A stretch of 17,738 nucleotides of DNA from JBDRGC01 sp043818215 (GTDB lineage Bacteria; Chloroflexota; Anaerolineae; Anaerolineales; UBA11858), in assembly GCA_043818215.1 (NCBI GenBank), contig JBDRGC010000188.1:1-17738 (forward strand). Direction: 5' to 3'. The notes beneath the pieces are model-generated. The model had not been told where the DNA came from. It was given only the letters and a program-made list of their open reading frames with translations, and searched no databases. Positions 6,887 through 12,961 of the stretch are shown here, one piece after another (the first letter of the stretch is position 1; every line of letters begins with the position of its first letter). The position numbers were made by a program, and so were the translations under genes.

Positions 6887-7070
6887 ATGACTCTACTGAA
6901 AAAGGGCTATCCCACCGCAGAGTACGCAGCGATCGCTGAGATTTCTGAAAATTAGTTTAAGGTTTCGGGACTTTGCTCATATTCTGGTATGAATTCTTAA
7001 ACTTGGTTTTAGGTTTTTCTCTGCGATCTCAGCGTTCTCCGCGGTAAAAGAATTTTTTCAGTGGAGTCAT
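6887..7070. mobile_element. MITE-like inverted-repeat element, about 184 bp
   Basis: ATGACTCTACTGAAAAA (6887-6903) is repeated inverted at 7054-7070 with one mismatch. Sub-terminal stretches also pair: ACCGCAGAGTACGC near 6914 with the complement of GCGTTCTCCGCGGT near 7032. No coding frame is present. It lies between the DRTGG gene and the likely terminator at 7128-7153, so it appears to have lengthened the 3' untranslated region. Apart from this element, the terminator and two hairpins, the 500-base gap 6839-7341 shows nothing else. Confidence 0.6.
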
Positions 7071-7127
7071 TGAAGCACATCCTGCAAATTGAGCTAACGA
7101 TAACGAGTGTGCAGCCTGACAAAAATC

Positions 7128-7153
7128 TCCGAGACCACTCTCGGAGTTTTTTC
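7128..7153 (+). terminator. Rho-independent terminator after the acyl-CoA synthetase/DRTGG genes
   Basis: CTCCGAGA, loop CCAC, TCTCGGAG, then six T. The stem is a perfect 8 bp. An A-run precedes the stem, so it may act in both directions, but only plus-strand genes flank it. Confidence 0.85.
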
Positions 7154-7251
7154 TAAATATTCATCGTATCATCGTGGTAAACCGTGCAACCCACCAAATG
7201 ATTCCCCGTATATTGGTTTTAGAACGGCCAGAAGTATCATCTCGAAAACGC

Positions 7252-7298
7252 CCCCCAGTCCTCAAGTCTGGGGGAGCCATCCCTCTAAAGTTAGAGGG
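7252..7298. repeat. Two adjacent perfect hairpins upstream of the small membrane protein
   Basis: CCCCCAG (7252-7258) pairs with CTGGGGG (7268-7274), and CCCTCTAA (7281-7288) pairs with TTAGAGGG (7291-7298). They lie 44 to 90 bases before the start of the 66-aa gene, probably in its leader or just upstream. No riboswitch class is recognised. Confidence 0.55.
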
Positions 7299-7341
7299 CC
7301 AGGGAACACACAAGAAAAATAAAGTTTAGGAGAATAAAATC

Positions 7342-7542
7342 ATGGGCTTGATAGAATTTATCGTGGGAATCATCACCGGGGTATTTGGCTTGGTCTTTGG
7401 ACTTATCGGTGCGATTTTAGGGCTTGTATGTGGAATCGTCGGCCTGGTGCTGGCCATCGTCGTCGGGGTGATTTTTCTTGTCCTGGCGATTGTGTTGATC
7501 CCTCTGGCGATACCGATCTTGTTACTGATCTGGATTTTCTAA
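7342..7542 (+). CDS. Small glycine-rich hydrophobic membrane protein
   Basis: A 66-aa protein that is almost entirely hydrophobic (Gly, Ile, Leu, Val, Phe), with no charged residue except one glutamate near the start. It has two to three membrane-spanning stretches. Glycines recur every three to four residues between 9 and 42 (IITGVFGLVFGLIGAILGLV), a glycine-zipper pattern that favours tight helix packing or oligomers. AGGAG 8 bases before the ATG and a strong terminator (7571-7608) show an independent, expressed gene. Function unknown. Small hydrophobic peptides of this kind may be membrane structural proteins or membrane-acting toxins; nothing here decides. A type I toxin would need an antisense RNA, for which I see no evidence. 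Confidence 0.75.
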   Translation: MGLIEFIVGIITGVFGLVFGLIGAILGLVCGIVGLVLAIVVGVIFLVLAIVLIPLAIPILLLIWIF

Positions 7543-7570
7543 TCCTGAGATTCCTTACCCCAAATAGAGA

Positions 7571-7608
7571 CGCGGCGACCTGCCTTCTGGGTGGGTTGCC
7601 GCGTTTTT
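7571..7608 (+). terminator. Rho-independent terminator of the small membrane protein gene
   Basis: CGCGGCGACC (7571-7580) pairs with GGTTGCCGCG (7594-7603), one G-U pair, followed by five T. It starts 28 bases after the stop codon. Confidence 0.88.
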
Positions 7609-7787
7609 AGTATTTCTGTGCCCGAATTGATTCTTCGATCCCCACCCACATTTTATTCCCATCGGTAGCAACGGGTATCCAGCCAAGCTAGTCGGATCGG
7701 CGCAAAATACCATGCAGGTAGTAGAGGATGAAGTCAAATAAGACGATTTACGGGCCAGGGATAACCGTGCAAATAGCAATACTAGAT

Positions 7788-7816
7788 TTGACGAGTGATA
7801 AGAAGGACAGTAAAAT
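7788..7816 (+). promoter_or_regulatory. Sigma-70-type promoter of the TumE-like pair
   Basis: TTGACG (7788-7793), a 17-base spacer and TAAAAT (7811-7816) match the housekeeping consensus well. It lies 70 bases upstream of the GTG start at 7886, leaving a leader of about 60 bases. Confidence 0.65.
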
Positions 7817-7885
7817 ACCTGTAACCCTTATGTCGTTGAGTTGGATTTGAAGTTATGCTGATGCACAAAAGCACGGAGGCAGCAA

Positions 7886-8206
7886 GTGGATACAGTTGAG
7901 ATTGCTTACCATTTACAGCCAATAATCGAGCAATTGCCGGGTAACACGTTTAACCAGAAAATTTCTGGTATCTTGTCCAATGAGATTCGTCGCTATCTGG
8001 CAGAGTGTGAGCAAGAATTACTTGATCTAGAAATTTGCTATGGCCTGGATTATTGGGAGTTCAAGGAGAAACTTGCACAAGGCGAACTTGGAGATGAATT
8101 CTCTTACCCCAGGGAGGAAGATGCCATGCGTTGGGAAGATCTTGTTAAGGAGAAAAAGCACTGGCTGAAGCAGATTCGGAGCGTCGCGAAGTTTGATATG
8201 CCATGA
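7886..8206 (+). CDS. Putative antitoxin-like partner of a TumE-family protein
   Basis: A 106-aa acidic, mostly helical protein without a domain I can name firmly. The start is GTG at 7886 with GGAGG 6 bases upstream; no upstream ATG is in frame. Features include LPGNTFNQKISGILSNEI (17-34), an ECEQELLDLEICYGLDYWEF stretch (40-59) and a charged C-terminus with WEDLVKEKKHWL (83-94). Its last codons overlap the next start by ATGA (8203-8206), so the two genes are translationally coupled and stoichiometric. That arrangement, size and context suggest the antitoxin of a toxin-antitoxin-like pair; the role is inference from the partner. It has no helix-turn-helix I can recognise. Expected to be expressed from the promoter at 7788-7816. 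Confidence 0.7.
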   Translation: MDTVEIAYHLQPIIEQLPGNTFNQKISGILSNEIRRYLAECEQELLDLEICYGLDYWEFKEKLAQGELGDEFSYPREEDAMRWEDLVKEKKHWLKQIRSVAKFDMP

Positions 8207-8538
8207 CCATAGACGAATTCGAAATCATACTGCGTGAGGCCGTAGCGCACCATTTGCCAGAAGCGTCTTTTCGGGTTCGAAAACAACGCTCGATCATATT
8301 GCGGGGTACGATATCTATCAACGATGAAACTTTTATCCAAGTTTACTTCAATGCCCTGACTGAGAAGACAAGCTATGCACTCATCTACAAGCGAGAGCGA
8401 GTGATGGGTTATGATAATTACAGATTTTGGCATTGCCATCCGATGGGGGAATCTCAAAAACATATTCCGTGTGAAGAACCAACCATTGTTGAGGCCATAG
8501 CAAAGATTGCAGAAGCTGACAAACAGCTCCCGTGCTGA
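8203..8538 (+). CDS. TumE/DUF6516-like protein (putative toxin)
   Basis: A 111-aa small alpha/beta protein. The middle and C-terminal part, with IQVYFNALTEKTSYALIYKR (47-66) and YDNYRFWHCHP (70-80) leading to an HIPCEEPTIVEAIAKI tail (87-102), resembles the TumE (DUF6516) family, in which a strand-rich core with a conserved W/H-rich 'D-N...H-H' segment precedes a C-terminal helix. TumE proteins are described as the toxin half of two-gene modules. H78 and H87 are candidate functional residues. The gene overlaps the upstream small gene by 4 bases. Similarity is judged by eye, so family confidence is moderate. The 173 bases to the next gene contain no recognisable signal. Confidence 0.65.
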   Translation: MTIDEFEIILREAVAHHLPEASFRVRKQRSIILRGTISINDETFIQVYFNALTEKTSYALIYKRERVMGYDNYRFWHCHPMGESQKHIPCEEPTIVEAIAKIAEADKQLPC

Positions 8539-8711
8539 GTCTTATCTTTCTTCCACCTGTACCCACATCAGTACTTATGCGAATCCAGGATGGTTCACAA
8601 TGCTGTGAAAAGTCCCGAGTTATTTGTGGATTCTAAGACTCAACGGTAGCTTGCCCTCACCCCCCGCACCTCTTTTTGAGAAGATACCATCATCCCTCGA
8701 ATAGGAGAGTG

Positions 8712-10061
8712 CTATACCTGCTTCGACCACAAGCGTTCTGCTGCGGCCCTGGTTTTCGACAGCAGAGCGTCCCGGTCTATGTCGATGACTTCGCCATTTT
8801 GGACGCGCATGACCCCATCAACCATCACCATGCTTACATCGCTGGCGTTGCGGTAAAGGAGCAACTGCTCGAAAAGGTTGTGCTCGTTCTCCGGGGTGGG
8901 GAGATTCGCGTTGATGAGTTGAAGGTCTGCTTTCCAGCCGAGCGCGAGCCGGCCAACTTTCTCGAGGCCGAGGGCACGCGCACCCCCCTCGGTTGCCAGG
9001 TGCCAGACCAAATGAGCAGGCATCACCCTCGGGTCTCGGTGGTTGGCCTTGTGGATCAGGAAAGCAGCCCTCATGACCTCGAAAAAGTCGTCGATATAAC
9101 CGTCGCTGCCTAACCCCATCGAAATATTCAATGCGGAAAGCTCGGGAATTGGAGCAATGCCGCCGCCTACCTCGCAGTTCGATAGCGGCTGGTGGCTGAC
9201 ACGCACGCCTTTTTGGGCGATGATCTGCATCTCGACCTCATCCAGGTGGACGCACTGTGAGGCCAGCAGCCTCGGGCCAGCGATGCCCAGAGAGTCGTAG
9301 AATTGCAAGGGTCTCAGGCCGTATTTACTCGATGTGTATTCGGGTTCGTAAGTGCCCTCCGAGACGTGGGCGTGCAGGAGCGCGTTTCTCTCGCCGGCTA
9401 TGTCGAATGCCTGACGGATGAATTCGGGCGAACAGGTGAAGGTGGTGTGGATGCACATCAGGCCGGATACCAGGCCGCCTTCCCGGTTGCAGGCCGCGAT
9501 GAAATCAGCGTTTTCTATCAGCCCCATCTGCCCATTTTCTTTGCTGATGCGCTCCGTGGCTTCGAATGACAGGATGCCCCTCATGCCGCTTTGCAAAACG
9601 CGCTCTTTCTGGGCGGACAGGCAGCCCGGCAGCGCAAACGGAGCTTCGGTGCAATCGTAGAAAGCCGTGACTCCGCTGGAGAGCATATCAGCGCAGCGCA
9701 GGTCGGTGGCGGCGCAGATCATCTCATGATCCAATTGGTTTTCGACCAGCGGCCACCAAAAGTCTTCCAGGAAGGGCCAAAAACCGGAGGGGGCATTTTC
9801 CAGCGGAATGCCGTGCGCCAAGACCCCGTAGATATGGGTGTGGGCGTTCACGAACCCGGGCGACAACACTTTGCCCGGCGCTTCTATGATTTGGTCGTCT
9901 TGATATTTTCGGCGCAGATGCTCGTTGCTGTCTACTTCTGTGATCGAGTCCCCCGAGACGCGTACCCCCCAATTATGTTTTGGCGGCTGAAGCGCGCTGC
10001 TGATCAACCACTCTGGAAGGATTATTGTAGCATTCATAACGATGTCCATTTTCCAATACAT
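8712..10061 (-). CDS. SsnA-like amidohydrolase / nucleobase deaminase
   Basis: A 449-aa metal-dependent hydrolase of the amidohydrolase superfamily, guanine-deaminase/SsnA/TrzA branch. The mononuclear metal site is complete: H74 and H76 in NAHTHIYG, H232 in LHAHVSE with E235, H272 in CVHLDE, and D320 in LGSDG. The typical C-terminal beta-sandwich with LGWKADLQLI (near 377-386) is present. Family members deaminate purines, pyrimidines or related heterocycles, or belong to the SsnA group associated with selenium/xanthine-dehydrogenase gene sets. The substrate cannot be read. The start at 10061 could instead be the ATG at residue 4 or 8; upstream signals are weak for all. A dihydropyrimidinase-like enzyme of the same superfamily lies 4 kb away on the same strand. 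A perfect 14-bp-stem palindrome sits 35 bases upstream. Confidence 0.85.
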   Translation of the reverse strand: MYWKMDIVMNATIILPEWLISSALQPPKHNWGVRVSGDSITEVDSNEHLRRKYQDDQIIEAPGKVLSPGFVNAHTHIYGVLAHGIPLENAPSGFWPFLEDFWWPLVENQLDHEMICAATDLRCADMLSSGVTAFYDCTEAPFALPGCLSAQKERVLQSGMRGILSFEATERISKENGQMGLIENADFIAACNREGGLVSGLMCIHTTFTCSPEFIRQAFDIAGERNALLHAHVSEGTYEPEYTSSKYGLRPLQFYDSLGIAGPRLLASQCVHLDEVEMQIIAQKGVRVSHQPLSNCEVGGGIAPIPELSALNISMGLGSDGYIDDFFEVMRAAFLIHKANHRDPRVMPAHLVWHLATEGGARALGLEKVGRLALGWKADLQLINANLPTPENEHNLFEQLLLYRNASDVSMVMVDGVMRVQNGEVIDIDRDALLSKTRAAAERLWSKQV

Positions 10062-10095
10062 ACTCGTGGTAAGAGTTCAGGCTTGGTGAAATGGG

Positions 10096-10131
10096 ACGCG
10101 GACACTTGCGCCTGCTTGCAAGTGTCCGCGT
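10096..10131. repeat. Perfect palindrome upstream of the SsnA-like gene
   Basis: ACGCGGACACTTGC (10096-10109) is the exact complement of GCAAGTGTCCGCGT (10118-10131), loop GCCTGCTT. It lies in the upstream region of the minus-strand amidohydrolase. It may be a REP-like element, an operator or an mRNA hairpin. Confidence 0.75.
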
Positions 10132-10207
10132 TCTATTGAAGCAACTTTCAGTAGCCGTCTGAACGATTACTACTCGTGAGATTCCGAAGTCGACATTTTC
10201 TTCATAC

Positions 10208-10585
10208 TCATACCGCTATAAGTTCATTGATTTTCGTGGTCAGTTCTTGTCGGCTTTGCTCACGGAAGGTTTCGATAAATGTGTGTGCTTTCCTTTGGTA
10301 GATTTTAGCTGATAAATCAATGAGTGTTTTCTTGCCAGGCTTGTATTCGAAGATCATGACCAGCGGAGCCTCTTCAACATAACCCAAGGTCATACCTAAC
10401 AGAATATTGGTGGCTATTTTGAGATTGGCTTGGGTCAGGTTAGTATCATTGTATCCACCGTGAAATAGATGTGCTCCGTTTGGTATCTGCGCCGCTAGCA
10501 CCGATTGCTTTATATCGCTGCTCAAAAATTCCGCCAGTCGATTTAAGTTCTTATCTGTGATACTTGTTTGATTATTCGTTTTCAT
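10208..10585 (-). CDS. Small protein, second gene of an overlapping pair (DUF5647-like)
   Basis: A protein of 125 aa when started at the ATG at 10585, which has AAGGA 8 bases upstream; an ATG three codons earlier (10594) has no spaced site. The segment DKNLNRLAEFLSSDIKQS followed by AAQIPNGAHLFHGG resembles a small domain (DUF5647 as I recall it) in which a helix is followed by 'IPxGAxxxxL'. The centre has a strand LVMIFEYKPG and the C-terminus is a charged helix (SAKIYQRKAHTFIETFREQS). It overlaps the upstream gene by 14 bases, so the two are co-translated. Paired small genes of this sort are frequent in TA-like clusters. Function unknown; the family name is a memory-based suggestion. Confidence 0.7.
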   Translation of the reverse strand: MKTNNQTSITDKNLNRLAEFLSSDIKQSVLAAQIPNGAHLFHGGYNDTNLTQANLKIATNILLGMTLGYVEEAPLVMIFEYKPGKKTLIDLSAKIYQRKAHTFIETFREQSRQELTTKINELIAV

Positions 10586-10898
10586 AATACTCATCCTTAT
10601 ATGCTTTTCGATAAGATTGCCAATTCCGCTTTATGTCTTCGATAGCCTGTGTTAAAACAAGTTTCTTGTCATTTGCTGGCTTGGCGGTTTTCTTCTGCTT
10701 TCCTGTAGGGGACATTATATCTCGATGAAAGAAACCATGTGCTTCGTCAAATCGTACAACTGCGTGCCACTTGTCGTCAACGTAAGCTTCATACTGGATG
10801 ACGAAGATGGATATGACCTGACCACGTTCCGTAATGAAATGAATACGCAGGCGGTCAAGTCCGGTTTCGAAATCTTGTATCCAGAATTTTTCGGCCAT
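10572..10898 (-). CDS. Small protein, first gene of an overlapping pair (DUF7718-like)
   Basis: A 108-aa protein, likely compact beta-rich in its first 60 residues: LRIHFITERGQVISIFVIQY (17-36) then AVVRFDEAHGFFHRDIMSP (46-64). This 'ERG...QYE....VVRyD.aHGFxHRD' pattern resembles a family I recall as DUF7718, usually seen with a second small gene. The basic C-terminal part (GKQKKTAKPANDKKL) and a helix with EDIKRNW follow. H54, H58 and D60 are conserved-looking polar residues that could form an active or binding site. No clear ribosome-binding site precedes the ATG at 10898. The stop overlaps the next gene. Role unknown; a TA-like module is a reasonable hypothesis from gene arrangement and neighbours. 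Confidence 0.7.
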   Translation of the reverse strand: MAEKFWIQDFETGLDRLRIHFITERGQVISIFVIQYEAYVDDKWHAVVRFDEAHGFFHRDIMSPTGKQKKTAKPANDKKLVLTQAIEDIKRNWQSYRKAYKDEYYENE

Positions 10899-11003
10899 GG
10901 GTTACTGTGCAGGATAATGATTGATGTACATCAAACGGTGAGTTTCATCGTTCAGTAAAAACCATTGTAAGCGGGGTTTCCACACCTGCCATCCCGAAGG
11001 ATA

Positions 11004-11030
11004 CACCTGCACTGCGTGCGGCGCAAGTGT
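11004..11030. repeat. Short dispersed palindromic word (copy in the 10.9-11.2 kb gap)
   Basis: The 27 bases 11004-11030 are the reverse complement of 12800-12827 except for CA versus TAA in the middle (outer words ACACTTGCGCCG and CGCAGTGCAGGTG). A third, more diverged version lies in the MITE-like element at 2283-2319. The surrounding gap 10899-11169 holds no gene that I can support. Confidence 0.6.
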
Positions 11031-11169
11031 TGGGACGATGCCCTGTGCCAGGATGGTATGGCGGGCGGTGCCATGGTACCCTGTACGGGCGAGATATGGA
11101 AATCTCGGCTACATGCACCCTCACTTTTGGGAGAGGATACGAATATTAGTCTTTCCACCGTTGTGAAAA

Positions 11170-11369
11170 CTACGGATAGGATAAATCTGCGACAAAACGA
11201 TAATCTTTTTGGTTTTTCGACACAATTGCCAAATTGAGAGAAATGGCCGTCGCAGCAATAAGAGCGTCAGCAATCAACAGTCAGCAATCAACAGCCCATG
11301 ACTCAATCTGTATTTCTGCAACAATTCGACCGCTATACTTGAGATGTGTTCGTTATCTACGATTATCAA
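11170..11369 (-). pseudogene. Decayed VapC-type PIN-domain toxin (frameshifted, 5'-truncated)
   Basis: On the minus strand, reading from about 11369, the frame gives a VapC-like helix (AVELLQKYRLSHGLLIAD) and then a stop. A second exact copy of the 14-base word TCAGCAATCAACAG (plus-strand 11267-11280 and 11281-11294, tandem) causes the frameshift. Removing one copy joins the frame to DALIAATAISLNLAIVSK and NQKDYRFVADLSYP, the typical C-terminal half of a PIN domain with the third acidic residue (LIADALIAATA). The first ~75 residues, including the N-terminal catalytic aspartate, are missing. It follows the VapB-like gene by 5 bases, as a VapC would. The toxin is therefore inactive as sequenced. 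Confidence 0.75.
11267..11294. repeat. 14-bp perfect tandem duplication inside the vapC remnant
   Basis: TCAGCAATCAACAG occurs twice in direct succession. 14 is not a multiple of three, so the duplication shifts the PIN-domain reading frame. Confidence 0.9.
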
Positions 11370-11374
11370 GTCCC

Positions 11375-11617
11375 TCACGCAAGTTTACCCCATTCTGTTG
11401 ATCTACTATTACGAACCCAAGCACCGCTATCTCGCATATCTTCGCGATTGCTCCAAATTCCAATAAATGTTTCATCCGCTAGTCTGACTTTAGGTTTTGC
11501 TCTTCTGTTTGGAACTGGCCGATAGCGCGTTTGCAGGAAAGCAACAAAACCAATTACCTGCTGTTGTGCTTCTGGGGGAAGAGTATCGAACCTGCCTAAA
11601 ACATTATTCTGCACCAT
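11375..11617 (-). CDS. VapB/DUF2281-like antitoxin
   Basis: An 80-aa protein when started at the ATG at 11617, which has AGGTGA about 5 bases upstream; a longer reading from a TTG at 11659 lacks a site. The first part (RFDTLPPEAQQQVIGFVAFL) is the short helical 'L P x E x Q x x V x x F V x F L' motif seen in VapB/DUF2281-type antitoxins. The C-terminal half (FIGIWSNREDMRDSGAWVRN, ending STEWGK) is the extended peptide that usually wraps around a PIN-domain toxin; 'GxWxDRxDMxDSxxWVRxxRxxEW' is a common form of it. The toxin downstream (11170-11369) is broken, so this is an orphan antitoxin. TATAAT at 11664-11659 on the minus strand, about 42 bases upstream of the start, is a likely -10. Confidence 0.78.
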   Translation of the reverse strand: MVQNNVLGRFDTLPPEAQQQVIGFVAFLQTRYRPVPNRRAKPKVRLADETFIGIWSNREDMRDSGAWVRNSRSTEWGKLA

Positions 11618-11682
11618 ATTTATCACCTGGTTGTGAATAGTGAATTGTACCTGCTCCAATTATACACGACAGATTTGTAATC

Positions 11683-11879
11683 AGTATTTATATCGTAACT
11701 TTTTGGCAAATCGCACCGCGTATCGCGCAGCGCAGCGGAGCAGCCCGTGCGTAGCTCCGCGCCTGCTCTCGCCAGGGGGTAGCGTTCTCTTGCGGAGTGC
11801 CCGCATGGTGAAGGGTGAGGAGATAGATTCGGAAGTGGGGGCGAGGCCCGCGATGTCCCCGCCTACCATAACTTGTGCG
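11683..11879. repeat. Direct repeat R, copy 1 (about 197 bp)
   Basis: This stretch and 12962-13161 share long runs such as GGCAAATCGCACCGCG, CCCGTGCGTAGCTCCGCGCC, TGCTCTCGCCA, AGTAGCGTTCTCT/GGTAGCGTTCTCT, CCCGCATGGTGAAGGG and CCATAACTTGTGCG, with small indels between. Both copies are in the same orientation. Both are open in the minus frame (GESRRGATHGLLR), but no start signal supports a gene. Copy 1 lies between the diverging promoters of the VapB-like and PBECR-like genes. Confidence 0.85.
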
Positions 11880-11907
11880 ACCTGCACCATTTCAGATATG
11901 CTATTGC

Positions 11908-11916
11908 TGATATAAT
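11908..11916 (+). promoter_or_regulatory. Extended -10 promoter of the PBECR/DUF2283 pair
   Basis: TGATATAAT is a perfect extended -10 (TGnTATAAT) 32 bases before the ATG at 11949. GAGG at 11938-11941 is the ribosome-binding site. No -35 is needed or evident. It lies just beyond the end of repeat R copy 1. Confidence 0.6.
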
Positions 11917-11948
11917 AACAGCAGGCAAAAAAACATTGAGGTAATTAG

Positions 11949-12290
11949 ATGAAAAACTCTGGTAGACGCTGGACGGTTCATGACCGTAATGGAAATCCAA
12001 TCTATCTTGCTCAAGAACGATGGAAACATATCGTTGAGGAGAATAATCACCCAGAAATGTTGGCCTATGAGAATTTTCTACAACTTACTCTCAAAAAAGG
12101 CCGTAGACGACAAGAGCCACTAAACCCAAGAAAGTATCGTTATATTTATCCATTCGCTGATTTACCAGACGATGTGAACCACATTGTCGTAATTGTTTTG
12201 TTCGGTTATGATATTGACAAAGAAGGGCGAACTATACCCAACAACTATGTTGCTACTGCCTTTTTCAAACATATCCGGTTAAAGGGATAA
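11949..12290 (+). CDS. PBECR-like putative nuclease toxin
   Basis: A 113-aa protein with the pattern WTVHDRNGNPIYLAQERWKH (8-27), NHPEM (33-37), LKKGRRRQEP (48-57), KYRYIYPFADLP (62-73), NHIVVIVLFGY (77-87) and NYVATAFFKHI (99-109). This is typical of small proteins placed in the phage Barnase-EndoU-ColicinE5/D-RelE-like nuclease group (PBECR), or of related DUF4258-like domains. Candidate catalytic residues are H27, H34, R52-R54 and H78. It is followed 3 bases later by a DUF2283 protein; such two-gene units are regarded as toxin-antitoxin-like. RNA cleavage is the expected activity if the family call is right. The assignment is by eye. The start is supported by GAGG and an extended -10. Confidence 0.7.
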   Translation: MKNSGRRWTVHDRNGNPIYLAQERWKHIVEENNHPEMLAYENFLQLTLKKGRRRQEPLNPRKYRYIYPFADLPDDVNHIVVIVLFGYDIDKEGRTIPNNYVATAFFKHIRLKG

Positions 12291-12293
12291 GAA

Positions 12294-12671
12294 ATGTACA
12301 AAGAGCCAATGTATTCTTACGATAAAGATGTAGACATTTTATACATCTCATTTTCGCCTGGGGAAAAAGCAACTACTGCCGTTGAACTAAACGATAACAT
12401 ATTATTGCGATTCAACAAAGCAGAAAAACGTGCTATTGGTCTTACGCTGATGGATTTTTCGATCCTTACACAACTAACGAATTTAGGCCCGCGCAGTTTT
12501 CCGTTGACTGGTTTGAATGACTTGGAACCGGAATGGCAAAAAACCGTGCTTGAGATAATAAAAAATTCGCCAGTGAACCAAATATTAAAAGTATCAGCTT
12601 ATACGCCATCTCTAACAGAAACCATGCCTATCACATTAGTAGAGAAACCACCAATTCCAGTAGCAGCATAG
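12294..12671 (+). CDS. DUF2283-family protein, probable antitoxin partner
   Basis: A 125-aa protein whose first 55 residues show the DUF2283 pattern: SYDKDVDILYISFSPGEKAT (8-27), ELNDNILLRFNKAEKRAIGL (31-50), then MDFS. DUF2283 proteins are small beta-rich proteins commonly encoded beside DUF4258/PBECR-like nucleases and thought to neutralise them. The C-terminal 65 residues extend beyond the usual domain and end in a proline-rich tail (VEKPPIPVAA). AAGGG at 12282-12286 lies 7 bases before the ATG and overlaps the end of the upstream gene, so the genes are coupled. A terminator hairpin follows directly. Role as antitoxin is inference from family and context. Confidence 0.8.
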   Translation: MYKEPMYSYDKDVDILYISFSPGEKATTAVELNDNILLRFNKAEKRAIGLTLMDFSILTQLTNLGPRSFPLTGLNDLEPEWQKTVLEIIKNSPVNQILKVSAYTPSLTETMPITLVEKPPIPVAA

Positions 12672-12693
12672 TACAACTTTGCTTTTTAATTTC

Positions 12694-12723
12694 AATCGCC
12701 TCTCACAGATATGAGGGGCGATT
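12694..12723 (+). terminator. Probable terminator of the PBECR/DUF2283 unit
   Basis: AATCGCCTCTCA pairs with TGAGGGGCGATT (12 bp, one T-G pair), loop CAGATA, 22 bases past the stop. Only a short T-run follows (ATTTGT), so it may be weak. Confidence 0.6.
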
Positions 12724-12758
12724 TGTATAAGAGTTGTTCCCTAATAACGATGACGTTG

Positions 12759-12931
12759 TTTTGTACACAGATTGCACGGATACTTGCACCTGCGGTGACA
12801 CACTTGCGCCGTAACGCAGTGCAGGTGAGTGCAGGTGTACCACGGATTTTTCCCTTTATTATTTCGCCTTACGCCGTACCGGCACGGTGTCCGTGGAATC
12901 CGTGTGAATCCGTGTGAATCCGTGTACAAAA
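12759..12931. mobile_element. MITE-like element with TTTTGTACAC termini, about 173 bp
   Basis: TTTTGTACACAGATT starts at 12759; the far end at 12931 gives, on the opposite strand, TTTTGTACACGGATT followed by CACACGGAT. The termini pair for about 22 bases with an indel. Inside are the dispersed word at 12800-12827 and three tandem copies of GAATCCGTGT (about 12896-12926). No coding frame is supported and no clear target duplication was found. It lies inside the segment bounded by the two R repeats. Confidence 0.55.
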
Positions 12932-12961
12932 TTCTTTGCCGACTTATTCAGGAATAAGTCA

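Noticed and set aside
7107..7322. Plus-strand frame of 71 aa
   Set aside because: It spans the terminator and two hairpins, with no ribosome-binding site.
11375..11659. Longer VapB-like protein starting at TTG 11659
   Set aside because: An ATG at 11617 with AGGTGA in front gives the usual antitoxin length; the TTG overlaps a likely -10 sequence.
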